Assembly (NCBI RefSeq): GCF_002196855.1 | Contig: NZ_NIPW01000006.1 | Coordinates: forward strand, 1 to 64,000 | DNA: 64,000 bases | From: Haematobacter genomosp. 1 | GTDB taxonomy: Bacteria > Pseudomonadota > Alphaproteobacteria > Rhodobacterales > Rhodobacteraceae | Direction of reading: 5' to 3' | In this document: positions 1-8,101 of the stretch, piece by piece | Position numbering within the stretch: position 1 is the stretch's first letter | Layout: each line of letters opens with the position of its first letter | Program-made: the position numbers and the translations under genes | Notes under the pieces: generated by a model | The model's input: the letters and a program-made list of their open reading frames with translations, nothing else | Told to the model about the DNA's origin: nothing | The model's database searches: none

Positions 1-13
1 GTTCTCTGGCGAT

Positions 14-364
14 GTGGACGGTGTGACGGCGGCGGTGATGACGGATCGGGACGACACGCCTGTCATGCAGTGGTTTGGGCGCTGGCTGGAGGTGACCGCC
101 CGCATGCGCGCGCTTCCAGCCGGGTCGCCCGCTTTCGACGGGCTTCTTGATGAGCAGACCTCAATCGAGGACAGCCTGCTCACCCTCCCGGCGGAGAACG
201 CCCGTGACTTCGTGGCGAAGGTCTATGCCTACACGAACCGTGGGGAGGGCGGGTTGCCCAGCCACAACGAGCTACCGGCGCTCTGGGCCGAGGCCCGCGC
301 CCTGGTGTTCCACACCGGCTGCATCGTTCACGCCCAAGCCCATCCACAGGAGGACAGGACATGA
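14..364 (+). CDS. Phage-type hypothetical protein, possibly 5'-truncated
   Basis: A 116-residue reading frame with no family I can name. It is acidic and predicted mostly helical, with a WFGRWLEV stretch near the N-terminus and an LPALWAEARALV stretch near the C-terminus. This resembles small proteins that recur in rhodobacterial prophages and islands. The start is uncertain: a GTG at 14, an ATG at 38, or a start upstream of the window, since the frame is open to base 2. Its stop overlaps the next gene by 4 bases (ATGA), so translation is probably coupled. No function is inferred. Confidence 0.6.
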   Translation: MDGVTAAVMTDRDDTPVMQWFGRWLEVTARMRALPAGSPAFDGLLDEQTSIEDSLLTLPAENARDFVAKVYAYTNRGEGGLPSHNELPALWAEARALVFHTGCIVHAQAHPQEDRT

Positions 365-588
365 TTACCGACAGCGACATTGCCCATATCGACAAGATCG
401 AACGGGCCGTCAGCTTCGCCTATACCGCCTCCGGCCTCGTCACGGCCGCCCGGCTGGCTCTGGAGAGCAACACGGGTGCCAGTCAGGGGGAAGGCGCGGA
501 ATGGGCCGTCGCCCTCACCCTGGAACTCGCGGAGGTGTTCATGGGCGCCAGCATCGATGGCATGGAACTGGCCGGGATGAAGCCATGA
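361..588 (+). CDS. Small hypothetical protein of the phage-like trio
   Basis: A 75-residue protein of unrecognised family, with an Ala/Glu-rich helical composition and no signal peptide or metal motif. It overlaps the preceding gene by ATGA at 361-364 and the following gene by ATGA at 585-588. Such tight chains of tiny genes are common in prophage early regions. An aggaggaca ribosome-binding site lies just before the ATG. The coupling supports it being a real gene, but its role cannot be read from the sequence. Confidence 0.6.
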   Translation: MITDSDIAHIDKIERAVSFAYTASGLVTAARLALESNTGASQGEGAEWAVALTLELAEVFMGASIDGMELAGMKP

Positions 589-779
589 GCGATGAAACCC
601 CAGAGGATTTCCGACCAGAGCGCGCAGCGCTCGCCGGGCTGGATGCCGTCGAAAGACTAATGCTGATGCACTCGCTTCGCCTGACAGTGGAAGCCAAAAG
701 CAGGAGCTGGGAGACGCGCCGTCTCAACCAGTTCATGGCAGCTATCCAATCCTACCGCGCCACCAAGACGGCTCCGTGA
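585..779 (+). CDS. Small hypothetical protein closing the phage-like trio
   Basis: A 64-residue charged protein starting MSDETPEDFRPER, predicted to be one or two helices and without a recognised family. The start at 585 is chosen because it overlaps the previous stop (ATGA) and because the frame upstream of it is only a shadow of the two preceding genes. The last of three translationally coupled small genes, followed by a roughly 90 bp gap. Function unknown. Confidence 0.55.
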   Translation: MSDETPEDFRPERAALAGLDAVERLMLMHSLRLTVEAKSRSWETRRLNQFMAAIQSYRATKTAP

Positions 780-872
780 TTGCCCTGCCACAGACTGACG
801 GCCCCGCCCAGCGCGGGGCTTTGTCCATTGTGGACAGCCCGCTAGGTTCCCCGCGACATATGAGGAACCGAA

Positions 873-1028
873 TTGATTCGATCTGTTTTTGCATGCGCGT
901 TGGCGCTGGTTTTCGCCATTGGAGTTTTCACCCCGGTTTCCGCCCATGGCGGCGGGTGCAGGAAGTCATCCCCACCGGGCAAATGCTGCCATATGGACAA
1001 GAAGCGCGGCGAGGTGCACTGCCATTGA
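873..1028 (+). CDS. 51-residue secreted Cys/His-rich protein, TTG start
   Basis: A short gene starting with TTG at 873, supported by a GAGGAA ribosome-binding site 6 bases upstream. An in-frame stop at 861 excludes any longer version. Residues 1-24 form a signal peptide (Arg near the start, hydrophobic core, cleavage near PVSA-H). The mature part is only about 27 residues and has the pattern HGGGCRKSSPPGKCCHMDKK followed by a VHCH end: four Cys and three or more His. Similar GC-[RK]-xSPPG-x-CCH tails occur in small secreted proteins of alphaproteobacteria and their phages. The pattern suggests metal binding or disulfides, which is inference. It is convergent with the broken nuclease at 1045-1422. 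Confidence 0.6.
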   Translation: MIRSVFACALALVFAIGVFTPVSAHGGGCRKSSPPGKCCHMDKKRGEVHCH

Positions 1029-1044
1029 GGCAGAGGCAGGGAGC

Positions 1045-1422
1045 CTATCGTCTCCGTGCCTTGCGCCAATCCCACGGCCCAGCCGTTCGCGACCATCCAG
1101 CGATTCACGTCGATCCCCCGCACAGCGCACACCGCGACGACGCGACCGTATTGGTCAACGTCCCTCTCGACACAGGTCACAGGAGAGCGGGCAATAAGGG
1201 CTGCCAGCGCATTCGCGGCCTCTGTCCCGCATCGCCTTCCTTGCCTCCGCGCTCGCACCGCTGCCGCCCCTCCGGGCTGTCAATACCATGCAGTCGGATG
1301 CGCTGGCCGTGAATCTCGATTGTGTCGCCGTCAATGACGCTAGCGGTCCCTGCAATGTTGGCAGGTGCTGCGTTCGCAACGGGCGCGGCAAGTAGTGCGA
1401 TGAGGGCAAGGGCGTATTTCAT
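1045..1422 (-). pseudogene. Decayed secreted thermonuclease (SNase-like) gene
   Basis: The minus strand from 1422 encodes a signal peptide (MKYALALIALLAAPVANA) followed by the start of a staphylococcal-nuclease-type fold: VIDGDTIEIHGQRIRLHGIDSPEG. The frame breaks near 1235-1240. Restoring one base there would give GGKEWRCGTEAANALAAL, the usual family sequence, and the second half continues in another frame as ERDVDQYGRVVAVC and WMVANGWAV. A third frame then gives PWDWRKARRR and a stop at 1045, the family's typical C-terminus. About 35 residues normally lying between WAV and PWDW are absent. One frameshift plus one internal deletion make this a clear pseudogene within the accessory region. 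Confidence 0.75.
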
Positions 1423-1822
1423 GCCGCCACATAGGATGCTGGGTATCGCTCCCGCAAGCGACGGCGGAGGGGGGTGGTTAAGGTCGGTCGCCAGTGCGGC
1501 CCGTCACACCCGCGCCCCGCTTCTCGCGTGCACCCGCGATTCAGAAAAAGGCAGTGTGAGATGTGGGGGGGGTAGTCAGCATTCCGGCGGCAGGTCTGCA
1601 TGCCACACCCGCGCCCCTCCCACGCGCAGATTTTTTCGTGCGGTTGAGACTGCGGACTTCGGACTTCGGGATAGCTATCCCGAGGTTGCTGGCATGGGCC
1701 GGAGTCTCACACGGTATCGTGAAATGTCAGATCATCTCGCGCGTGATGTGGGGTAAAGTGTGGGAGGCGTCGAAGGCAACGGCAAAAAATGCCAATATTA
1801 TCAAACGTCTAGGTGGTAGATT
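1423..1822. other. Non-coding end of the accessory region
   Basis: No convincing gene in about 400 bases. A 14-base direct repeat CACACCCGCGCCCC occurs at 1505-1518 and 1604-1617, with a run of eight G around 1565 between the copies. The stretch ends at the 3' side of tRNA-Ala, so an island attachment site is likely near 1800-1840. I see no integrase remnant. Confidence 0.5.
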
Positions 1823-1898
<76 letters not shown>

Positions 1899-2009
1899 AC
1901 CGGAGGTCCGGGCGTCGCCGCCCGTGTGCGGTGCTTCTAGGCAGCTGCGGGGGGAAGCGCAAGGGGAAAAATCCGCCCTGCTGTCATTTCCCCCGCGCAC
2001 CCCGAAGGA

Positions 2010-2333
2010 TCAGTTGTCCTCGTCGTCCCCTGCCACGTCAGCAAGATCGTCGAGCGAGACGTTGTCGTCCTCGTCATCCTCAAGAAGATCGTCGTCGATA
2101 TCGGCTTCGGGGGTGTCTTCTTCGAGAACCTCTTCATCCGCGTCGATATTGTTGTCATTGATGGTCGACTTGCTCTTATCGGCGGCCATCACGCGGCCAC
2201 GCCCTGCAAGCAGGCTCTCGAGCGAGAACGTATGGCCGCATTCGGGGCAGGTCATCGGATCGCGCTGAAGGTCGTAGAAACGGCTCCCGCAGTGCGGGCA
2301 AAGGCGTTTGACGCCCCATTCGTCCTTGGGCAT
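2010..2333 (-). CDS. TIGR02300-type FYDLN acid-tail protein
   Basis: A 107-residue protein with two zinc-knuckle pairs, CPHC at residues 12-15 and CPEC at 29-32, flanking the FYDL motif at 19-22. The C-terminal half is extremely acidic (long Asp/Glu runs). This is the layout of the alphaproteobacterial TIGR02300 family, whose biochemical role is unknown; a zinc ribbon plus acidic tail suggests binding to a basic partner or nucleic-acid machinery (inference). The start at 2333 is preferred over in-frame upstream codons because AAAGGGG lies just before it and conserved sequence begins at MPKDEWG. It is divergent from the metallopeptidase gene at 2525. Confidence 0.85.
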   Translation of the reverse strand: MPKDEWGVKRLCPHCGSRFYDLQRDPMTCPECGHTFSLESLLAGRGRVMAADKSKSTINDNNIDADEEVLEEDTPEADIDDDLLEDDEDDNVSLDDLADVAGDDEDN

Positions 2334-2524
2334 GGGAACCCCTTTCATGTCAGGTCGTCGAGTGAATCGGGGCCAACTGCCACAGCTGGCGAAGGCTGTC
2401 AAAGCCTTTCCATGTAAGGGCAGCGGGCACAAGGCTTCGCATATGGGAAACGCTGCAGGGGAATGCCAGAGGGCCGTTGCGGGAGGGCTTTTGCGGGGAC
2501 GCGGCCAAGGCTAATCTCCGTCGC

Positions 2525-3226
2525 ATGACATCCCTTGTGCTGCCGGGCAGCCCGCCCATCGACATATCGCTCCGCCGCTCTGCCCGTGCGCGCCGATTCT
2601 CCCTCCGGGTGTCCCGGCTGGATGGGCGTGTCACGCTCTCCCTGCCGGAGCGGGCGCGGGTTTCCGATGCAATGGCCTTTGCCCGTGATCGCGAAGGGTG
2701 GATCCGCGACGTTCTCTCCGTCCGTCCGCAGGAGGTGCGAATCGCTCCGGGCGCCGTGCTTCCGGTGGAGGGCAGGATGCGCCACGTGCGGCTGGCCCGC
2801 GTGCCAAGGATCATGGAGGATGGGGCGGGGGGGCTTCTGGTGCCGGAGGCGGCCGCGGCGCGGACGGCGGCACGGGTGGAGGCCTTCCTGAAGCGCCTGG
2901 CCCATGAGCGGCTGGAGGTGGCATGCAGCCGTCATGCGCGTGCCGCGGGTCGCGGCTATGCGAAACTGACGCTGCGTGACACGCGGTCCCGGTGGGGGTC
3001 ATGCACTTCGGATGGTCGGCTCATGTTCTCCTGGCGGCTGATTCTCGCGCCGCCGGAAGTGCTGGACTATGTCGCGGCGCATGAAGTGGCGCATCTTGTC
3101 CATATGGACCATTCACCGGCGTTCTGGGCGGAGGTGGCGCGGCTGATGCCGGGCTATGCGGCCCCCCGCCGCTGGCTCCGCGATCACGGGCAGGAACTGC
3201 ACCGATACATCTTTCGAGGGGATTGA
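2525..3226 (+). CDS. YgjP-like zinc metallopeptidase (SprT/M48-type)
   Basis: A 233-residue protein with an HEVAH zinc motif at residues 186-190 followed by HMDHSPAFW, and an upstream RSRWGSCTSDG motif near 155-165. These are the signatures of the YgjP/DUF45 metallopeptidase group. The two His of HEVAH plus a downstream His are expected to bind zinc, with Glu as catalyst. No signal peptide or membrane segment is visible, so it is probably cytosolic. The ATG at 2525 is chosen because conserved sequence begins soon after and the 16 upstream codons have no family character. Physiological substrate unknown. Confidence 0.85.
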   Translation: MTSLVLPGSPPIDISLRRSARARRFSLRVSRLDGRVTLSLPERARVSDAMAFARDREGWIRDVLSVRPQEVRIAPGAVLPVEGRMRHVRLARVPRIMEDGAGGLLVPEAAAARTAARVEAFLKRLAHERLEVACSRHARAAGRGYAKLTLRDTRSRWGSCTSDGRLMFSWRLILAPPEVLDYVAAHEVAHLVHMDHSPAFWAEVARLMPGYAAPRRWLRDHGQELHRYIFRGD

Positions 3227-3259
3227 CGGCGGCTCCCTCCGGGTGGGATCACTGGCGCC

Positions 3260-3910
3260 ATGCTGCCCCAGATCCGCCCCTCAGACACCACGCCCGCCGC
3301 GCATGAGCGGCTCTATCGCACTTTACGCCAGCAGGTCATGCACGGCGAGCTTGCGCCCGGCCAGTCGCTCACGCTCCGTGGTCTGGGGCGGACATTCGGC
3401 GTCTCCATGACCCCTGCGCGGGAGGCCGTGCGGCGGCTGGTGGCGGAGGGTGCGCTGACGCTCTCCTCCTCCGGGCGGGTCTCCACGCCGGAACTGTCGA
3501 ACGAGCGGATCGAGGAGCTTGCGGCCATCCGTGCCCTGCTGGAGCCGGAGCTTGGCACACGCGCCCTGCCGCGCGCCCACATGGCGCTGATAGAGCGGCT
3601 CCAGACCATCAACGCCGCCAATGCGGAGGCGGTCGCCAAGCATGACGCCGTGGCCTATATCCGCACCAACCTGGAGTTCCACCGGACCCTCTATCTCCGT
3701 GCGCAGGCCCCCGCGATGCTTGCCATGGTGGAGACGGTCTGGCTGCAACTCGGCCCGACGATGCGGGCGCTCTATGGTCGGCTCCGGCGGAATGAGGCGC
3801 CGCCCTATCACCGCCATATCATCGCCGCGCTGAAGGCGGGGGACGATCCCGGACTGCGGCTCGCGATCCGCACGGATGTCACGCAGGGCTTGCGCCATCT
3901 GACGGCATGA
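3260..3910 (+). CDS. GntR-family transcriptional regulator (FCD type)
   Basis: A 216-residue regulator. Residues 10-75 form the winged helix-turn-helix, with the typical GELAPGQSLTLRGLGRTFG and TPAREAVRRLVAEGAL motifs. The C-terminal half is an all-helical FCD effector domain with the metal-binding pattern in NLEFHRTLY and a later YHRHIIAALKAGD segment. FCD regulators usually sense organic acids such as sugar acids or C4-C6 carboxylates. The gene stands alone downstream of the metallopeptidase gene (33 base gap), so its target cannot be deduced. The older copy of the repeat element begins 40 bases after its stop. Confidence 0.9.
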   Translation: MLPQIRPSDTTPAAHERLYRTLRQQVMHGELAPGQSLTLRGLGRTFGVSMTPAREAVRRLVAEGALTLSSSGRVSTPELSNERIEELAAIRALLEPELGTRALPRAHMALIERLQTINAANAEAVAKHDAVAYIRTNLEFHRTLYLRAQAPAMLAMVETVWLQLGPTMRALYGRLRRNEAPPYHRHIIAALKAGDDPGLRLAIRTDVTQGLRHLTA

Positions 3911-3950
3911 CGGGCGCGCAGGAAAGCGGGGCTGACCGGATTTTTACCCT

Positions 3951-4273
3951 TAACAACCCGCGGAGAAAGGTCTTCGGGCCGGCGCTGGGGCGGAACCATT
4001 CGCGGTCTTAGCAGGCTGCTGAAAAAGTCCTGACCTGTCATGCCTATGCGCCGGAATAGGAAAATCGGCCCGGAAACGCCCGGAAATCTATGGATTTCCG
4101 GCTGAATTTCGTCAGATGGCGAACGATTTCCGCTCCAACACAGGCCAAAAGCCTTTTTCAGCAGCCTGTTAGGAAAGCCAGCCGAAAACCTCCATATTTC
4201 GGATCATTCGCGGACCGATTTTTCCGATTTCCGAAGCAGAACACGAGGCCCGAGGATTTTCCGCGGCCTGTTG
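3951..4273 (-). mobile_element. Older, degenerate copy of the TAACAGG element, split by a younger copy
   Basis: On the minus strand, 4273-4172 matches the left half of the younger copy: a diverged terminal repeat CAACAGGCCGCGGAAAATCC, then GGAAATCGGAAAAATCGG and TTTTCGGCTGGC. It continues at 4008-3951 with the matching right half, ending in CGCGGGTTGTTA. Excising the inner copy (4009-4171) and keeping one TA restores GGCTGGCTTTCCTAAGACCG, which aligns without gaps to GGCTGAATTTCGTCAGATGG of the young copy. Reconstructed length is 162 bp against 163 bp for the inserted copy. It encodes nothing and lies between the GntR gene and the lpd terminator. Confidence 0.75.
4009..4171 (+). mobile_element. 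163-bp TAACAGG element, copy A (short form)
   Basis: The terminal inverted repeats are TAGCAGGCTGCTGAAAAAG at 4009-4027 and the complement of TAACAGGCTGCTGAAAAAG at 4153-4171. A perfect internal hairpin lies at 4080-4101, with arms CCGGAAATC and GATTTCCGG. The outermost TA on each side is probably the duplicated target, as shown by the interrupted older copy around it. It has no coding capacity. It is non-autonomous, presumably moved by a transposase encoded elsewhere; TA targets suggest an IS630/Tc1-mariner-type enzyme (inference). Confidence 0.8.
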
Positions 4274-4371
4274 ATCGCCGCGTGCGATGGCATGAAAAGA
4301 CTCCCACGCGGCGACCGGCTTCGGCGCCGCGGCAGAGAAGGGGCGGACCTGCGGTAGCCGCCGAAGCATGA

Positions 4372-4402
4372 AAAAGGGCGGCGCCCGTGACGCCGCCCTT
4401 TT
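4372..4402 (-). terminator. Rho-independent terminator of the sucC-lpd operon
   Basis: A 12-bp stem AAAAGGGCGGCG / CGCCGCCCTTTT with a 7-base loop lies 17 bases after the lpd stop. Read on the minus strand it ends in a run of five T. Confidence 0.9.
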
Positions 4403-4419
4403 CACCGTGAAGCCGGTTC

Positions 4420-5808
4420 TTACGAGTGGATCGGGCCGTCGCCACAGGCGAGCGCCGCCTCCCGCACTGCTTCCGAATAGGTCGGGTGGGCATGGCAGGT
4501 GCGGGCCAGATCTTCTGCCGCAGCGCCGAACTCCATCGCCACACAGGCTTCATGGATGATCTCGCCCGCCGACGGGCCGATGATATGAACCCCGAGGATC
4601 CGGTCCGTTTCCTTGTCGGCGAGGATCTTGACGAAGCCTTCCGCCGCCAGCGTCGCCTTGGCCCGGCCATTGCCCATGAAGGAGAACTTGCCGACCTTGT
4701 AGGCCCGGCCCTCCTTCTTCAGTGCTTCCTCCGTCGCACCGACGGAAGCCACTTCCGGCGTGGTGTAGATCACGCCCGGAATGACCTCGTAGTTCACGTG
4801 GCCATGCTTCCCGGCGATCGTTTCCGCCACGGCCATGCCCTCATCCTCCGCCTTGTGGGCGAGCATCGGGCCCTGGATCGCATCGCCGATGGCGTAGATG
4901 CCGGGGACGGTGGTCTGCCAGTGGCCGTTCGTGACGATCTGGCCGCGCGGGGTCAGCTCGACACCCAGCGCGTCAAGGCCAAGGCCCTCCGTGTAAGGCT
5001 TGCGTCCGGTGGCGACGAGCACGACATCGGCTTCCACCGTCGCCTCGCTGTCGTCCTTGCGGAGCTTGTAGGTCACGGTCGCGCCAGCCGCGCCCTTCTC
5101 CACCTTCTGGACGGCGGCGCCCAGCACGAATTTCAGCCCCTGCTTGGCGAGGATGCGCTGGAACTGCTTTTGCACCTCCGCATCCATGCCGGGGGTGATG
5201 GCGTCGAGATACTCGATCACCGTGACTTCCGCGCCGAGCCGCTTGTAGACCGAACCAAGCTCCAGACCGATCACCCCCGCGCCGATCACTGCAAGGCGCT
5301 TCGGGATGTCCTTCAACGCCAGCGCGCCGGTGGAGGTGACGACGGTTTCCTCATCGACATCCACGCCGGGCAGGCTGGAGGAGACGGAACCGGAGGCGAT
5401 GACGATGTTCTTCGCCTCATGCACCTCGTCTCCGACCTTGACCTTGCCGGCCTCCGGGATGGAGGCCCAGCCCTTGATCCAGTCGATCTTGTTCTTCTTG
5501 AACAGGAACTCGATGCCCTTCGTGTTCTGCCCGATCACGTCTTCCTTGAAGGCGAGCATCTTCGGCCAGTCCACGGTGGGATGGGCGCCCATGAGGCCCA
5601 TTTTCTCGAAATTCTCGTGGCTTTCGTGCAGCAGATGCGTCGCATGCAGCAGCGCCTTGGAGGGGATGCAGCCAACGTTGAGGCAGGTGCCTCCAAGCGC
5701 TTCCCGCCCCTCGACGCAGGCGGTCTTCAATCCCAGCTGGGCCGCGCGGATGGCGCAGACATAGCCGCCGGGGCCGCCGCCGATCACGATCACATCATAA
5801 CTTGCCAT
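4420..5808 (-). CDS. lpd: Dihydrolipoyl dehydrogenase (E3)
   Basis: A 462-residue flavoenzyme that reoxidises dihydrolipoyl groups of 2-oxoacid dehydrogenase complexes with NAD+. Visible features: FAD-binding [17 protein letters not shown] at the N-terminus; the redox disulfide in [16 protein letters not shown] (Cys42 and Cys47); an NAD-binding [20 protein letters not shown] segment; a TGRKPYT motif; and the C-terminal active-site HAHPTYSE. The length is normal. It is the last gene of the minus-strand cluster and sits just before a strong terminator, so it probably serves as E3 of the oxoglutarate dehydrogenase complex. It is separated from odhB by two small genes. Confidence 0.97.
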   Translation of the reverse strand: MASYDVIVIGGGPGGYVCAIRAAQLGLKTACVEGREALGGTCLNVGCIPSKALLHATHLLHESHENFEKMGLMGAHPTVDWPKMLAFKEDVIGQNTKGIEFLFKKNKIDWIKGWASIPEAGKVKVGDEVHEAKNIVIASGSVSSSLPGVDVDEETVVTSTGALALKDIPKRLAVIGAGVIGLELGSVYKRLGAEVTVIEYLDAITPGMDAEVQKQFQRILAKQGLKFVLGAAVQKVEKGAAGATVTYKLRKDDSEATVEADVVLVATGRKPYTEGLGLDALGVELTPRGQIVTNGHWQTTVPGIYAIGDAIQGPMLAHKAEDEGMAVAETIAGKHGHVNYEVIPGVIYTTPEVASVGATEEALKKEGRAYKVGKFSFMGNGRAKATLAAEGFVKILADKETDRILGVHIIGPSAGEIIHEACVAMEFGAAAEDLARTCHAHPTYSEAVREAALACGDGPIHS

Positions 5809-5850
5809 AACTTGACTCCTTGCGGGCGCCGCTCTTGCCGTGCGCCCAGA

Positions 5851-6240
5851 TCAGATAAGTGCCGCGAGGATCATCACAAAGGTGGCAAGAAATCCCACCC
5901 CGAAGATGACGGACCGCCAAGGCGACCAGCCAAAGGCATAAGCGGGAATGTAAAGCACCCGCGCCGCCAGATAAATCCAGGCACAGAGGGCGGTGAGTGA
6001 CGTGGCCGCGCCGGACAGCGTGACGACGACCACCGCGATGGTGAAGAAGCAGAGCGCTTCGAAATGGTTGTTGACCGCGCGCCGGAGGCGACCGGTCAGG
6101 GGGGAGAAATCGGGCTGGGTGTCGCGTGGTCCCACGTTCCACTCAGGCCCGATATCGCGGTTCATCGCCACGGCGGCCAGCCCGATCTGAACTGCCTGCA
6201 ACAGCGCCGCGAGCGCGAGGACCGTGAGTTCAGGGGTCAT
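5851..6240 (-). CDS. MAPEG-family small membrane protein
   Basis: A 129-residue protein with about four hydrophobic helices and the MAPEG signature NHFEALCFFTIAVVVV near residues 58-73, followed by ARVLYIPAYAFG. The family includes membrane glutathione transferases and eicosanoid enzymes; bacterial members are mostly uncharacterised. It lies 42 bases before lpd and 7 bases after the small gene at 6248, inside the oxoglutarate dehydrogenase cluster. This arrangement recurs in Rhodobacterales as far as I know. Whether it is functionally tied to the TCA cycle is unclear. Confidence 0.85.
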   Translation of the reverse strand: MTPELTVLALAALLQAVQIGLAAVAMNRDIGPEWNVGPRDTQPDFSPLTGRLRRAVNNHFEALCFFTIAVVVVTLSGAATSLTALCAWIYLAARVLYIPAYAFGWSPWRSVIFGVGFLATFVMILAALI

Positions 6241-6247
6241 GTGAGGG

Positions 6248-6493
6248 TCACGCCGTTTCGACGAATTCTGTGCTGGTGAAGCCGGTGCCGAGCGCGTTTT
6301 GCTTGCTCAGCCACGTTTGCGCCCGCCCGCGGTCGTGCACCTCGAACAGCACGACGACCCGGGAGGGTTGATCGGCGCCGCGCCAGATCTGGAGCGTGGA
6401 CAGGCCGGCTGCCTCGATGTTCTCGACCTCCGAGTCGAACGCGGCTTTCCAGGCGGTGTAGTCGGGAGCGTCGGCGTGACAGATGAGCTGCAT
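6248..6493 (-). CDS. Small hypothetical protein between odhB and the MAPEG gene
   Basis: An 81-residue protein starting MQLICHADAPDYTAWKAAFD. The alternation of short strands and helices, with RVVVLFEVHDRGRAQTWL in the middle, suggests a small ferredoxin-like or dimeric alpha/beta-barrel fold of the antibiotic-biosynthesis-monooxygenase sort, but that is inference from the pattern only. No signal peptide, no metal motif. It lies 57 bases after odhB and 7 bases before the MAPEG gene, on the same strand, so it is likely co-transcribed. Confidence 0.7.
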   Translation of the reverse strand: MQLICHADAPDYTAWKAAFDSEVENIEAAGLSTLQIWRGADQPSRVVVLFEVHDRGRAQTWLSKQNALGTGFTSTEFVETA

Positions 6494-6550
6494 CGAAGCC
6501 TCACAGGTTGAAGGAAGGCGCCCCCGACAGGACCGGAGGCGCCGGGGTCG

Positions 6551-8095
6551 TCAGAGATCCATCAGCAGGCGGCGCGGATCCTCCAGCGCTTCCTTGACGC
6601 GCACGAGGAACGTCACGGCGCCCTGACCGTCCACGATACGGTGATCGTAGGACAGTGCCAGATACATCATCGGACGGATGACGATCTGTCCCTTCACCAC
6701 AACGGGGCGCTCCTGGATCTTGTGCATGCCGAGGATGCCCGACTGCGGCGGGTTCAGGATCGGCGAGGACAGCAGCGAGCCATAGACACCGCCGTTGGAG
6801 ATCGTGAAGGTGCCGCCCTGCATGTCGTTCATGGAGAGCTTGCCGTCCCGCGCCTTGGCGCCAAGCTCGGCAATGGTCTTTTCGATCTGTGCAAACGACA
6901 TCTGGTCGGCATTGCGCACGACCGGCACGACGAGCCCGTTCGGCGTGCCCACGGCCACGCCCATATGGACGAAGTGCTTGTAGACGATGTCCGTCCCGTC
7001 GATCTCGGCGTTGACTTCCGGCACTTCCTGAAGCGCATGGACGCAGGCCTTGGTGAAGAAGGACATGAAGCCGAGCTTCACCTTGTGCTTCTTCTCGAAC
7101 TGCTCCTTGTATTCATTGCGCAGCGACATGACCGCCGACATGTCCACCTCGTTATAGGTGGTCAGCATGGCGGCGCTGTTCTGCGCATCCTTCAGGCGGC
7201 GGGCGATGGTCTGACGCAGGCGCGTCATCTTCACCCGTTCCTCGCGGCCCACGTCATCCGCAGCGACCGGCGCGCGGGCGACAGGGGCGGCGGCAGGCGC
7301 GGCGGAGGCGGCGGGCGGGTTGGCCAGCGCCTTCAGCACGTCTTCCTTCATGATGCGGCCATCGCGCCCGGTGCCGGTCACGGCGTCACGGGACAGGCCC
7401 GCGTCCGCCATGGCGACCTTGGCGGAGGGTGCATCCTCCACATCCCTCCGACCGGAGGCAGGCGCGGCCGTGGTGGCGGGTGCGGCAGCCGCAGCGGGCG
7501 CGGCGGCAGCGGCGCCCGCACCGGAGGCGATCACGGCGAGCTTGCCCGCGGCCTCGACCGTGGTGCCTTCAGCGGCGAGGATCTCGACCAGCACGCCCGA
7601 AGCCGGGGCAGGAACCTCGACGGAGACCTTGTCGGTTTCCAGTTCGCACAGCATCTCGTCGGCGGAGACCTTGTCGCCCACCTGCTTGAACCAGGTCGCG
7701 ACGGTCGCCTCCGTCACGCTTTCGCCCAGAGCGGGGACCTTGACTTCGACACGCTCGCCGCCGGTGCTGGCCGGCTTGGCCTCGGCAGCCTTCGCTTCCG
7801 CAGCCTTCGCTTCTGCAGGCCTGGCGGCGGGCGCGGGCGTGGATGCGGCGGCGCCGGCACCCTCGCTGATCGTCGCCAGCAGCGCGTCAACTCCGACGGT
7901 TTCGCCTTCCTTCGCCACGATCTCACCCAGTGTCCCGGCGGCGGGGGCCGGAACCTCCACCGTCACCTTGTCGGTCTCCAGTTCGCAGAGCATCTCGTCA
8001 GCCGCGACCCTGTCGCCCGGTTTCTTGAACCAGGTCGCCACGGTCGCTTCGGTGACGCTTTCCCCCAGCGTGGGGACGCGGACTTCAACGGTCAT
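6551..8095 (-). CDS. odhB: Dihydrolipoyllysine succinyltransferase (E2o) with two lipoyl domains
   Basis: The 514-residue E2 core of the 2-oxoglutarate dehydrogenase complex. Two N-terminal lipoyl domains are present, each with [14 protein letters not shown] and ELETDKV; lipoylated lysines are predicted at Lys43 and Lys156. They are joined by Ala/Pro/Glu-rich linkers containing a tandem AAEAK repeat. A peripheral-subunit-binding domain follows around residues 225-260, then the catalytic domain with SYDHRIVDG near the C-terminus. Many bacterial SucB proteins have a single lipoyl domain (about 400 residues); the doubled form is common in Rhodobacterales. It starts 6 bases after the sucA stop. 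Confidence 0.96.
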   Translation of the reverse strand: MTVEVRVPTLGESVTEATVATWFKKPGDRVAADEMLCELETDKVTVEVPAPAAGTLGEIVAKEGETVGVDALLATISEGAGAAASTPAPAARPAEAKAAEAKAAEAKPASTGGERVEVKVPALGESVTEATVATWFKQVGDKVSADEMLCELETDKVSVEVPAPASGVLVEILAAEGTTVEAAGKLAVIASGAGAAAAAPAAAAAPATTAAPASGRRDVEDAPSAKVAMADAGLSRDAVTGTGRDGRIMKEDVLKALANPPAASAAPAAAPVARAPVAADDVGREERVKMTRLRQTIARRLKDAQNSAAMLTTYNEVDMSAVMSLRNEYKEQFEKKHKVKLGFMSFFTKACVHALQEVPEVNAEIDGTDIVYKHFVHMGVAVGTPNGLVVPVVRNADQMSFAQIEKTIAELGAKARDGKLSMNDMQGGTFTISNGGVYGSLLSSPILNPPQSGILGMHKIQERPVVVKGQIVIRPMMYLALSYDHRIVDGQGAVTFLVRVKEALEDPRRLLMDL

Positions 8096-8101
8096 TAGTC
8101 T

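Noticed and set aside
776-1312. A 178-codon plus-strand frame in the accessory region
   Set aside because: It is antisense to the decayed nuclease and out of frame with the small secreted gene, with no protein-like composition.
4426-6000. A 524-codon plus-strand frame opposite lpd
   Set aside because: Antisense shadow of a clearly conserved gene; no ribosome-binding site and no domain.
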